From NCBI GenBank assembly GCA_000697335.1, contig JNEM01011055.1, positions 1 to 15,223 of the forward strand: a stretch of 15,223 nt of DNA. The letters are read 5' to 3'. Positions 1-9,601 of the stretch are shown here, in pieces. This DNA is from Conidiobolus incongruus B7586. Lineage: Eukaryota; Entomophthoromycota; Entomophthoromycetes; Entomophthorales; Conidiobolaceae. Positions within the stretch are counted from its first letter, which is position 1. Each line of letters begins with the position of its first letter. The notes below the pieces were generated by a model that was not told the origin of the DNA, made no database searches, and was given only the letters and a program-made list of their open reading frames with translations. The position numbers and the translations under genes are program-made.

Positions 1-2531
1 ATTTTTTACTTATTTTATATATATTATTTTATTTAAAATTAATAATATAATTGAAAAATTAAAACTTCCTATTTTTTCAAATCTAAGGTAATATAATTAA
101 AACTTATTTATCTTATATAATAACAAATTTTTTTATTTAAGATATATTTATAAAGAGTAATATTATTTATTTAAATATATATATTTAATTGATCAATTAA
201 TATTAAATAATTCAAACTGATATTATTATTAATGCTATATATATCAAAAATATTTAAATTATCTTTATTTGATTGATAATAGTATTTCCTGTTTTATTAA
301 ATAATTGTTCAAGTTTTATTTTAATATTAAAATTTTAAATATTATGAAATTTCAAAGGAATAGTTTTGAGTTTCATAAAAATTACTAATAAAATATTATG
401 AGTTGGAGTTAATAAAATAAATAATATTTTAAATTTGATTTAATATTTTCTATATCAACCAAGTGTAATTGATATATACTTAATTGTATATTATAATCAA
501 CTAATCACCATAATTTTAAATTTATGATATATATTAATTTTATTAAATATTTTTTATTATTAAAATTATTATCATTTTAAAGAAATATTTATATTAACTA
601 TACTTAAATTTTAAATACCAATCTTTGAAATTTTGGGTTTTATTCTATTATTAAAATATATTAAATATTAGTTATAAGTTTAATTTAATTGTTATATTTT
701 ATAATATATAATATTTTTGAATTATTCTTATTATTATAGGAATATACCTTTAAAATATCAAAAATACTTCAATTGAGCAGCATATATTTAAAAATTATGT
801 GAATAGCTACTATATTTATTTAATATCACTTTAATAATGTTTTAAAATTAACTAATATTAATATGCTCTTCAAAAATTGCTCCTAAGGATTCAGATGTTT
901 TCACATGACAAATTAAAATTTCTGATTTATTCAATTTTCAAATATCTATTAAATTTTAATTCTATTTAAATATATTGTTAATTTTCTCTTATTGAAAAAT
1001 ATTCAAATTAATTAAAATTTATTATCATGTAAATTATTTATAAAAGATTTATTAAAATCACTTAAAAAAATACAATTATAAAGCATATGAATTTATTGAA
1101 ATATTTAAAATTTTAACTTGATTCGTATATATGGCATTAGCTGAACATTGAATTATTATCAAGTTTATAAAATATATTTATAATTTTTCTACCAAATATT
1201 TCAAAAAATTACTTAATTTGAAACTTTGAATTATATGATTTAATATAATGAAAAAAAAATTGATATAGATTGAGTTGATGAAAAAATAGAATATATAATA
1301 AATATCAAAAAATTAATACTATTAGCAAAATAGTAATATCAAATTATTATTTCCGAGCTTAGTATATATCAATAATAGCAGAATGATAACAATAGAAAAT
1401 TTGGAGAAATGACCCAAGATTCAAATATCAAGATTGAATATGATATTAACCTATTTAATTATTTATTTTCAATGTTGATTAATGTTAGTTGGATTAAACT
1501 CACTGTTAATACTTCATTCATTTTTTCAAATTATATATATTTTAATATTATTAAAAGATCAAATCAACACTGAGCAATATTTACAATAAAATATGAAAAA
1601 ATAGTTAATGTAATAAAATTTAAAATAATTATATAATAAAAAAATGTAATAATGAAAAATTAATATTTGGTGAATTCATAATTGTCAAATATATATTTAG
1701 TTTATAAATTTATATTGGTAGTAGTTAAAAGAGAATTATGCTTATCAATAATTTAAAAGTATTATTTAATTTATATATAATATTGAAAGAAAACAAAATA
1801 TAAATAATACTTTGATTAAATATAATATCATTGAAAATTTATGATGATATATTTATAATAAATGTAGTCACTTACAAATAATATTTAATAAATTAAAAAC
1901 ATTGGATTAATATAGTCAAAAAATTGATTAAGTATTTTAGAGAATAATCTAAAAGGTAAATAGTTTTTATTTATAATAAAAATTAATAAAAAAGAATATA
2001 AAAATCTCATTAATTTTTATAAAAGTGAGCTAATAAGTATAAAATAATCATCAAACAAATTTAAAAATCAAATTTATATTAAAGATGTAGAGAATTAACG
2101 ACAAAAATGAAATAAAATTCAAAATTGAATAATCTTCATTTTCATTGATATATAAAGATTAATGAAATTTTAATAAATAAAATCATTAGTATGGGAAAAA
2201 TATCTTGATAAAAATTAAAAATAGAGTTGAAATATCAGTGGTTCAATTATAGTGATTACTTAATTGTTAAATGGCACATCAACAGTAATCAATTGATTCT
2301 AGAAAAGAATTAAACACAAATTTGAAATACCCAATATCTAATACCTATAAAAATCGTTAAATAAAAGAAAACGAAATATACGATAATGCCTAGAACCAAA
2401 AATTTCAAGATTGAATTTATTAATGAAAATTTACCTTTAAAAATAAATAGGTCCAATTAAATAAATCATTCCAGATAATTTTAAGTTCTAGTTATTTTTT
2501 TAATTCATTGGAAAGGAATTGATTAATTTGT
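1..2531. other. AT-rich non-coding spacer
   Basis: This stretch holds long A/T runs and many short AT palindromes, with no reading frame of useful length on either strand. I see no tRNA, splice-site series or conserved protein block. One short minus-strand stretch around 858-910 translates to a composition less AT-driven than its surroundings (CHVKTSESLGAIFEEH), which may be a scrap of an old coding sequence or chance. The part next to 2531 presumably contains the 3' untranslated region of the ATP17 gene, but no poly(A) site can be fixed. Confidence 0.7.
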
Positions 2532-2885
2532 TTAGTGGTGCTTGACGTTCTTGTGGTGAGACAAGTGACCAGTGTATTCGATGTAGTAACCCAAGAGACC
2601 CAAAGCAATCATGATGTGGAGGATGGGAGCGGGGGAAGCGTTGGGACCTTCAAAGTAGCGGCGACGGTACCAGTCAAGAGGACCGCTGGATTGTTGAGCG
2701 GGAGCGGGGCCCTTGGGGAGAGAACGGTAAATGTGAACTAAATCACCCAAGCCTTCGGTATTGGCAGCGGCGGAAGTGGTGGTAGCTTGTTTAGCGGCCA
2801 AATTGGGAGGAATGAAAGAGCGGGTGGAGGCGTTGCGAAGACCTAAACCGGAGATACGGGAAACAGCACGGACGTTAGATAACAT
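2532..2885 (-). CDS. ATP17: Mitochondrial F1Fo-ATP synthase subunit f (Atp17)
   Basis: The protein is a small subunit of the membrane (Fo) sector of mitochondrial ATP synthase, in the peripheral-stalk/dimer region of the inner membrane. The single uninterrupted exon encodes 117 residues; the yeast protein is about 100, and the extra length is N-terminal. Residues 1-24 (basic and hydroxylated, no acidic residue) look like a mitochondrial presequence. The family core follows: a V/I-H-I/F-Y-x-SLP-x-GPAP motif at about 50-62, WYRRRYFEGPNAS at 72-84, one hydrophobic membrane segment at about 88-103, and a His-rich tail ending HLSHHKNVKHH. The match to yeast Atp17 around SLP-GPAP, YF-G-NAS and the YxHLxHHK tail is direct. 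The gene is far richer in G and C than its flanks, with C- or G-ending codons, as expected for a highly expressed nuclear gene. No intron is needed. The ATG at 2885 is the first in frame and gives a sensible presequence. Confidence 0.93.
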   Translation of the reverse strand: MLSNVRAVSRISGLGLRNASTRSFIPPNLAAKQATTTSAAANTEGLGDLVHIYRSLPKGPAPAQQSSGPLDWYRRRYFEGPNASPAPILHIMIALGLLGYYIEYTGHLSHHKNVKHH

Positions 2886-3268
2886 ATTTATGATTTGATC
2901 AGATTTGAGTTTTTATGTTAAAAATCCAATTTCATCATTCTTCTAACTCAATCACATTGAAAATTATATTTATGAAATTTTATTATGGGATTTAATTGGT
3001 TGGGATATAATTACTAATAATAATAGAATATATTAAAATAGTCATGAAAATAAATTTAGAAATTTTCAAAAAATTCAAGGTGAACTAAAATCAGATAAAA
3101 TAAAAATTGTTTGAGATATAGGCTATTCCAAAAATGTTTATTTATATAAGAATAAAATATTAGATGAAAAATAAATAAAAAAAATATTGGAAGAAAAAAA
3201 TATATTATTGAGTTAATAAAAATGTTGAAATTTTAAATTACAACATTAGTACTAAGTTAAATAAAAAC
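2886..3268. other. Intergenic region between ATP17 and tRNA-Ser; ATP17 promoter side
   Basis: This AT-rich spacer lies upstream of ATP17, and the tRNA-Ser reads toward it. It must carry the ATP17 promoter and 5' leader. No single TATA box or known factor site stands out from the AT background. Confidence 0.5.
3263..3267 (-). terminator. RNA polymerase III terminator of tRNA-Ser
   Basis: A run of five T on the minus strand begins two bases after the discriminator base of the tRNA-Ser, the usual pol III stop signal. Confidence 0.75.
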
Positions 3269-3350
3269 CGACACCTACAGGATTCGAACCTGTGCTCCCA
3301 AAGGGAAACGCCTTAGCAGGGCGCCGCGTTAACCACTCCGCCAAAGTGTC
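3269..3350 (-). tRNA. tRNA-Ser (anticodon GCT)
   Basis: On the minus strand the sequence folds as a class II tRNA of 82 nt without intron. The acceptor strands GACACTT and AGGTGTC pair along all seven positions (one G-T). The D arm reads GCGGAGTGGTTAACGC. The anticodon stem GCGCC/GGCGT holds the loop CTGCTAA with anticodon GCT, which reads AGC and AGT serine codons. A long variable arm with a CCC/GGG stem, typical of serine tRNAs, comes before the T arm ACAGG-TTCGAAT-CCTGT. The discriminator base is G, as seryl-tRNA synthetase expects. The internal A and B boxes (GTTCGAATCC) are intact. CCA is not encoded, as is normal for eukaryotes. Confidence 0.96.
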
Positions 3351-4328
3351 CTGATATCATAATTATATTAAAATTTTATATGTGGAGTTTAGTCACGTGC
3401 TCTTATTTAATAATTATGAAATTTTTTTCATTTTCTTCAGTATTTTTCCTAAGTTTTTATGAAATCTTTTTTAAATATATCTATTATTTTCAATCTTAAT
3501 TTTCAATTCATATGTGTATTATTTTAATTTTTACTTAATATCTATTCAAATTATTAATTTATATTTAATTAATCAACAAAAATACAATATTTTAATGAGA
3601 TATATATTTTTAATAATAATTATTTTTAAAATATAGTATTATATAATTTTGTAACTTTAAATATTTTTTTCATAATATATATAAAATGCTAAAATTAAAT
3701 AGTAAAAATTTAAAAGATTTTTTTTAAATATTATATTATTTCAAACTCTAAACCTATAATAATACATAGTTAATTAATTTTTTATATTAAAAATTACATT
3801 ATTTTATATAATTATTATTGAAATTTGTGTTTTAATAACTGTTAATTAAAATCAATTTTCAATTAATAAAATAAATAAAAGATATAATTTGAATGAAAAG
3901 GATTTTTTTGACTAAGTTAATTCAATATAATTATTTTAATTTTAAAATTTTATTTTATGATAGGTTTGAAAATAATAAAATTAATTGAAATCAATTCATT
4001 ATATACTTAAACATCTATAAATAAAAATTATTAAATAGCTTAACATGTAAATTTAATAATAAAAGTTGTTATTAAATATAATATCAATTTATTGAATAAC
4101 TTTAATTTTGAAATTTGAGAAGATTGAATAAAAATTTAACTACTAGAATTAAATAAAAATAATAAACTGAAAAAAAATTATAGTAATAATTAATGCAATA
4201 ATCCTATATACCACTATTGAATGAAGAAAATAAATTCTATTAAATTAAATAAATGAATTTATTTAATTGATGAATATGTGATTATGTCTGAAAGAAAAAA
4301 AATACTTATTTCAACTAGAAATGATTTA
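3351..4328. other. AT-rich spacer between tRNA-Ser and AFG1
   Basis: Nearly all A/T with homopolymer runs; no coding potential on either strand. It contains the 3' side of AFG1 and, near 3394, an isolated CACGTG hexamer. Nothing else is recognisable. Confidence 0.65.
3394..3399. promoter_or_regulatory. CACGTG E-box-like hexamer upstream of tRNA-Ser
   Basis: The motif GTCACGTGC stands in an otherwise AT-only stretch, 44 bases before the first base of the tRNA-Ser. CACGTG preceded by GT is the core bound by basic helix-loop-helix proteins such as yeast Cbf1. Whether it acts here is unknown. A six-base match can occur by chance, although C and G are rare in this context. Confidence 0.25.
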
Positions 4329-6321
4329 TTATAAATCGATTCTACCTTGAGTCATCTTAAATAATGGATTCCTTTGAATCCATCTCCAACCTTGCATTTC
4401 ATGTAATCTACTTACAGCTCTACTGAATGCGAAAAACTCTTCTTCACCACTGAAGTTACCACTATTGCTGAATATTCTTTCAGTAGGCGATAGCAGATCT
4501 TTTTGAGCTTGTTTCACATCAATATTGGTTAAATCAGAGTTCACTGGAACGGGGACTTCTTGTGAGAACAGGGATTGTAGAGGGTATTCTGATGAAATGA
4601 CTAAAATATTCTAAATTCAAAATTATAGGGATATGAATGAAATTAAAAAAAGTATTGGTGTTACCTTATATTCGTAAAGAGCATCAATTAAAGTGATAAA
4701 TCTTCTAGCGACATTTTTGTCATTGAGATCAATTTTGGGAACATTGTCCAAAAATACGATCGGGTACGTTTGAGCTAGAGTTAAATAGTCGGCAGCATTT
4801 AAATTATCTTTACATAATACTTTAAAGTCACATCGACATATTCCTATGGGTGATGTTTGCTCTAATTTTAATGTACGTCCAAGGAATTTAAGTTCACTAG
4901 GTACCACTTGAATTCAAAAATCAGTATAATGCTACATATTAATTCTTATTGCCTATCTCACCTGGATGATCTTTAGTTAGAGCATCAAATAATTCATCCA
5001 TCTTAGGTTGTTTTTGACTTCCTTTATCCAATCTAAAATCAATGAATTAAGTATACAATATAATGCATTTAAAATAATAATCTATTACAAAAAATATAGT
5101 TGGCCAGAATCTTCATCTAAAATAATATTTAAAATTAGGAAAGAAATAATAATCGAAACAAATAATAATTTACTTTGTTTTCTATAATCCATACCCGAGT
5201 TCAAATCAATAATATCACATTCTTTCTGTAATAAATCGATGCATGGTAAGAAACTCTGCCTTTGAATCCCATTTTTATATAATTCTAACATTTTATTCAT
5301 TTAGTAAATGAATAAAAAAAATATCATAAAATTCAATTACCTGTAGGATGACGATTACTTGTAATCATTAATACAATACCCAAGTCCATCAATTCAAAGA
5401 AAAGTTGTCTCAAAATCATCGCATCAGCAATATCAGTAACTTGTAATTCGTCAAAGCACAATATCCAACTCGTTTCTAATAATTCTTCACATACTAATTT
5501 AATGGGATCTTGGACACCTTGCTTTCCAGCTTGTTTTTTCAACTGATGGATCCCTAATATATAATATTAAATTACAGTTACTGATATGATCACTACAACT
5601 TACTAGCGTGAATTTCCATCATAAAAGCGTGAAAATGAACTCTCTTTTTAGGTAAATTATCGGGTAAAGAATCGTAAAATAGATCCATTAACATAGTTTT
5701 ACCAGTACCTAAAGATATTTTTTTTTGATTTATATATTTATTAAAATTAAAATTGAATATGTTATTACCAACTGTACCAAAACTAAAAAAATTAATTTTA
5801 ATAAATATTAAATAATATTTTAATAATTATAATGCATACAGATAAATACTTTTAATTTGAACGTCGTTAATAACTTTAGGTTGAGCAATTTCTTCATTTT
5901 TAAACCATCCCTTAAAAAACTAAGATTACTTAGAAATTAATTTTAAACAAGTTTAACATATTTTACTTACTTTAGAAACAATACCTTGGTTGTTTTGCTT
6001 ATGTTTAACCCTTTCCAAGCCCCTTGGCTTATAGTCGATCAACTGTTGATAAAGCTGATCCAACCTAGTGACGACTTTGAGTTGAAAAGGGTCACTTTTT
6101 AACTGACCTAAACCAATTTGAGCATGGTAACTCTCCAAAACCGAGCATTTCTTAAGGTTGAAATGGTTAGGATGTATAAGTTCGTCGTCCCGGTTATAAT
6201 TTGAAATAGAAAATTTTCTACGTTGGTTAAATTGAAAATTATTGAATTTAAGTCTATTATTAAAATATTTTTTAGATATTAATTGATTATAATTTAATTT
6301 TAATCTATTTAATTTTATCAT
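4329..6321 (-). CDS. AFG1: AFG1-like mitochondrial AAA-type ATPase (LACE1/AFG1L family), ten exons
   Basis: Family members are P-loop ATPases of the mitochondrial inner membrane that help turn over unassembled or nuclear-encoded respiratory-complex subunits. I join exons 6321-5971, 5919-5840, 5782-5769, 5708-5604, 5553-5341, 5284-5174, 5116-5089, 5032-4962, 4906-4665 and 4610-4329. Every junction keeps frame, giving 498 residues, close to yeast Afg1 (about 509). The nine introns are 51, 57, 60, 50, 56, 57, 56, 55 and 54 nt, all GT-AG, and most end in TTAG. Residues 1-43 are basic and form a likely mitochondrial presequence. Walker A is GTVGTGKT at 146-153, Walker B is ILCFDEL at 214-220, and TSNR at 248-251 is the sensor-1 region. 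The family block [19 protein letters not shown] follows from 255. The C-terminal blocks [36 protein letters not shown] and [13 protein letters not shown] complete the match. The start is the first in-frame ATG. Exon edges were placed by eye from splice consensus and family sequence. Confidence 0.92.
5769..5782 (-). other. AFG1: 14-nt microexon of AFG1 inside the P-loop
   Basis: Exon 3 is TTTTGGTACAGTTG, flanked upstream by TTTTTTTAG and downstream by GTAATA. It supplies the end of a leucine codon, then F-G-T-V, then the first base of the second glycine of the Walker A motif. Exon 4 opens with the rest of that codon followed by T-G-K-T. Leaving it out removes half of the nucleotide-binding loop and, because 14 is not a multiple of three, also shifts the frame. 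Its inclusion is strongly supported because it restores the invariant G-x-x-G-T-G-K-T. Confidence 0.88.
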
Positions 6322-6322
6322 A

Positions 6323-6323
<1 letters not shown>

Positions 6324-6360
<37 letters not shown>
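6324..6360. repeat. (ATT)12 trinucleotide microsatellite at the AFG1 start
   Basis: Twelve uninterrupted ATT units end two bases upstream of the AFG1 start codon (read as TAA/AAT repeats on the gene strand), so the repeat forms the immediate 5' leader. Length changes would alter the leader without touching the reading frame. On the gene strand the tract offers a stop (TAA) in one of its three frames. The remaining 240 bases up to the tRNA-Ala are plain AT-rich spacer. Confidence 0.93.
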
Positions 6361-6361
<1 letters not shown>

Positions 6362-6603
6362 AATAATATTAAATTTTTATTATTTTAAAAAGAATTTAAT
6401 TATAAATGAAAGATGATCAAAACATTAAATTTTAATTTTAATTTAAAATTTGTTGATAAATAGATTTTTAATATAGTAGTGATTAGAATAGGGTTTTAAA
6501 TTAATTTATTGATTTACATTTGATTTTTAATCGATCATTTTATCGATTGGAAATAAAAGATAAAATATTATATAATTCTGAATTTTAAAATCCTCTCAAA
6601 TAT

Positions 6604-6676
6604 GGGGAATTAGCTCAAATGGTAGAGCGCTCGCTTAGCATGCGAGAGGCACGGGGATCGATACCCCGATTCTCCA
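6604..6676 (+). tRNA. tRNA-Ala (anticodon AGC)
   Basis: A 73-nt intronless cloverleaf. The acceptor strands GGGGAAT and ATTCTCC pair at all seven positions (one G-T). The D arm GCTC...GAGC is intact. The anticodon stem CTCGC/GCGAG closes the loop TTAGCAT with anticodon AGC (read as IGC after editing, for GCT, GCC and GCA). The T arm CGGGG-ATCGATA-CCCCG and an A discriminator complete it. The G-T wobble at the third acceptor pair (G3-U70) is the main identity element of alanyl-tRNA synthetase. A TTTT stretch two bases downstream is the likely pol III stop. The short open frame over this stretch is a by-product of the tRNA. Confidence 0.96.
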
Positions 6677-7647
6677 ATTTTCGCTTTAATAATCTATTTT
6701 CTAATATTTATATATTATTAAATAATATTAGAAATCTTTTTTTATTTTATATTTATTTGTTTTCAATACTTTTTTTATTAGTAATAACAAATTTATATAG
6801 TGAATAAATATATTTAATTTTATTTTTTTTTCAATTATTTGCAAAATTATAATATTTTTTAACACTAAATTAAATTATTAATTAATAAATATTAATCTAT
6901 TACATTATTATTATTATTTATTGAAAATTTTCAACTTGACAAGAGTGATTACATTTTCCATTATAAGTTTCCTTAATATTATTATGTACATACAAAATTA
7001 TATTTGAATTCAGAACTCTTATTAAAAATTATCTTTGAATATATATACTTTGATTATTTATATAATTTCAATTGGGAATTAAAGTTTTTAATAATTTCAG
7101 AAAGTACAAAGGTATATTTATACTTAAAAAGTAGTTAATAAAAAGATGCTATATTGTGATCTTAACTTTGTGATTACTTACCTTATATCGGGGAAGACTA
7201 TTATCTAAATATTAAAGCTCAGCTCTAAATAAATCTTTTAATATGTTGTATAAAATTCTGAGAATAAAACTATAATTCTCATATTTATTTTTTTAAAAAA
7301 ATTTATATAATATTAAAATTATAATAATTATTATTTTGTCAAATATTTATAATTATTTAATAGAAAATTGATCAATTTGATCAAAACTGTAATTGTTAAA
7401 ATATTATAAATAAATTACGCGTTATTTTAAATTTTAGGAAACATTAGGTTATATTTTTTGCGTTACACTCATTATAGGAGATAATATAGAAATTTGATCA
7501 ATAGTAAAAAATTTTTATATTTATTAGATTTGATAATGGGAATACCTTTCCCTTATTTTAAATTTGTTTAAAATATCTTTTTAATAATATATATATATAT
7601 TATAATATTAAACATAGATTAATTGGTATATTTGATGAAAAAAGAAT
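6677..7647. other. AT-rich spacer after tRNA-Ala
   Basis: No coding frame is supported on either strand. Around 7175-7220 the composition is less extreme and the plus strand carries ATTACTTACCTTATATCGGG, which on the minus strand reads as a good splice donor (AAGGTAAGT) without a recognisable exon before it. Short AT dinucleotide runs lie near 7590. The last bases before 7648 would hold the 3' end of the F-box/LRR gene transcript. Confidence 0.55.
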
Positions 7648-8973
7648 TTAAATTTTATAAAGTTCAATTATTTTATAATACCTTTTTATCTTCCAATCCT
7701 TAAAATGACCCAAATATTTATGAGGATTTTTTATAATATAAAGGTCATAAAAATAATCTCGTAGTGATATACGATTTAACGAGGTCCAGTCTTCCAACAT
7801 TTTGAAATCCAGAACAGTGTTGAAGTTGATTAATGTGAGATGAGTAATAGTTTTGTTAGAAAATTTAAATTGTAAAAAATCGCCAGAAATATCCGTATGG
7901 AAAAGGGAAAGATGGTTAACTTGATTTAAGATGGAAAGTAATTGATTCAATTTGGTTGTGAGATGATAATTAAATCCTATTGACAATGCACTGACGTTGG
8001 GACATTGCGAACATAGCTGAAGAATGTAATCCCAGTTGGAGTCCATACATAAATTATGGATGTCTAATGTTGTGATAGATTCCAATTGTATGGGCGGAAT
8101 ATCCCTTGAATCTAGAAATTTATTATGATCTTCTAATTTCATTCCATTTATATGATTGATTTGGTGGATTGCATGAAAGCAACCTTGCTTCAATATAGTC
8201 GCAGACACTGCCAAACATTCTAACTGAGGATTGTGAATAAGAAATTTTTTTAAATTCCCTCGAAACTTGTTTTCGGTGATGAAAACAAAGGATTTCAGAT
8301 TGGGTAAGTTTTGATTCCAGTCAAATAGCTCTTCTAAGTAGTAGTGAGTAATAAGATGCTTAAATTGAGAGTCCAAATCCACACCCTCATCACCAAATTC
8401 ATCGCCACTAATTAGGTTTTGTTCACTATCTTCATATGATTTCCAATTGAATTCCTTCAATGTCAAACTCTCTAAATTTTGGGATATTTCCAATTTATTT
8501 GCATCACTTTTACAATTTCTAGGTATTTTAATTGTAACATTCCATAATTCCATTTTTTTTAAATCATTAAGCGAATTCAAAATTCTATTCAATATTAACA
8601 AATTCAATTCAATATCCTTAATGATCAACTGCTTCAAATGGTTCAATTTGCTAAAAATAGGTTGAAATAGGTCAAATGGTAATGTTGAAGATATAACTGT
8701 GGATTGAACTAATGGTGCAATCGTTAGAAATTGAGCTACCAAGTTGGCTATTCTATCACTTCGATTCAAATTGCTATCTTTATACTCGATTTGATCCGTT
8801 AATGATATGAGATCTATATTTTGAAATATTAGAGGTTTTAATTGATTTCGAATGCCTTTATTTATTAAACTTAAATCAATTAATTGTTCTGTATTTAAAA
8901 ATTTGTGTAGTTCATTAAGTTTCAATATTATACTCCAGTCTTTATTGATCGAATTGGAATTAGATGAATTCAT
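7648..8973 (-). CDS. F-box-like / leucine-rich-repeat protein, copy 1 (441 aa)
   Basis: An intronless gene of 441 residues. Residues about 13-55 fit the F-box pattern (hydrophobic positions in ELHKFL, then QLIDLSLINKGIRNQLKPLIF), the segment that binds Skp1 in SCF ubiquitin ligases. The rest is rich in Leu/Ile with irregular LRR-type units, for example LNHLKQLIIKDIEL near 111, NLPNLKSFVF at 222 and TITHLTLINF at 375. An acidic stretch lies at about 180-202. The block NWDYILQLCSQCPN at 313-326 and the tail IELYKI are shared with the gene at 11942-13327, and the whole length aligns with it. By family precedent the LRR part would select a target for ubiquitination, but no substrate can be named. 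The ATG at 8973 matches the paralog's start. There is no signal peptide or membrane segment. It could instead be an RNI-like LRR protein with a degenerate F-box that no longer binds Skp1. Confidence 0.82.
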   Translation of the reverse strand: MNSSNSNSINKDWSIILKLNELHKFLNTEQLIDLSLINKGIRNQLKPLIFQNIDLISLTDQIEYKDSNLNRSDRIANLVAQFLTIAPLVQSTVISSTLPFDLFQPIFSKLNHLKQLIIKDIELNLLILNRILNSLNDLKKMELWNVTIKIPRNCKSDANKLEISQNLESLTLKEFNWKSYEDSEQNLISGDEFGDEGVDLDSQFKHLITHYYLEELFDWNQNLPNLKSFVFITENKFRGNLKKFLIHNPQLECLAVSATILKQGCFHAIHQINHINGMKLEDHNKFLDSRDIPPIQLESITTLDIHNLCMDSNWDYILQLCSQCPNVSALSIGFNYHLTTKLNQLLSILNQVNHLSLFHTDISGDFLQFKFSNKTITHLTLINFNTVLDFKMLEDWTSLNRISLRDYFYDLYIIKNPHKYLGHFKDWKIKRYYKIIELYKI

Positions 8974-9601
8974 TTTTAAAGAATTTAAATTTAATTCAAA
9001 TTATACTATTTAATGCTATATTTTAATATCGATTTATTATATCAAAAATATTATGGGATAAATCATTGTATCAAAAACAAGAAAATATATCAGTCATATT
9101 GTAATGTTAAGATATCTTAAGGGATATAAAATTTACAGTGAATTATCTATTGTACATGATATTAAATAATGATAACTAATATTATTTCATTACAATTTAT
9201 TCAGCTGATTTAATCAAAATAGATAAATTTGTTGAATTTTTCATTACACTATGTTTAATTTATTTTTGGTTATAATTAAAAATGAATCAAATTTTGGTAA
9301 TTCAATTGGAATAAACTGATATTAGAATAAGGTGTATTATTGAATCTACAATAATCAAAATTGAGTATACTCAATTGTTTAACAGAATATGGTTATTAAA
9401 TATAATTTTTGAAGTATATTTTATAATATTAGTTAAATGTTGAAATATTTTAATATAAAATTGAGATATAAATCCATTGCTAAGTAAATTAAAATTCAAC
9501 CATTGTATTAAACATTAAGTAGTAAAAAATATGATAAATATGTATTTACTAAAATAATAATTACATAGTAGTTACTTTCAAATTTTAGGGACAAAACTGA
9601 T
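8974..9601. other. Spacer between F-box/LRR copy 1 and the decayed copy
   Basis: AT-rich, without coding frames. It includes the presumed promoter of the 441-residue gene next to 8974. An 18-base perfect palindrome, AATTGAGTATACTCAATT, sits at 9359-9376; palindromes of this size are expected about once by chance in so AT-rich a window. Confidence 0.55.

Noticed and set aside
858-910. Minus-strand peptide CHVKTSESLGAIFEEH as a gene fragment
   Set aside because: Too short, bounded by stops, and not matched to a family I know; noted only as a possible relic.
2535-2741. Open frame of 68 codons on the plus strand
   Set aside because: It lies entirely antisense to the ATP17 gene and has no conserved feature; a shadow of the GC-rich coding sequence.
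4623-5300. Separate small minus-strand proteins starting at the methionines near 4907 and 5300
   Set aside because: These are AFG1 exons read through into introns; the joined exon model gives family sequence across every junction, so the methionines are not starts.
2532-6321. A mitochondrial gene cluster of ATP17 and AFG1
   Set aside because: The genes are separated by more than 1.4 kb of spacer and a tRNA gene, differ strongly in codon use, and share no visible control site; adjacency is probably accidental.
6619-6807. Open frame of 62 codons on the plus strand
   Set aside because: It begins inside the tRNA-Ala and continues into AT-rich spacer; no protein feature.
7175-7240. Plus-strand ACTTACCTTATATCGGGGA as the 5' end of a U1 snRNA
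   Set aside because: ACTTACC matches the donor-pairing end of U1, but the following bases lack the conserved stem-loop 1 (the U1-70K-binding loop GAUCA-GAAG) and I see no Sm site with a closing stem. A minus-strand splice donor explains the same bases.
8447-8665. Open frame of 72 codons on the plus strand
   Set aside because: Antisense to the intact 441-residue F-box/LRR gene, with no start context or conserved pattern.
9359-9376. 18-base perfect palindrome as an operator or attachment site
   Set aside because: In a window with this AT content about one such palindrome is expected by chance, and nothing nearby suggests a function.
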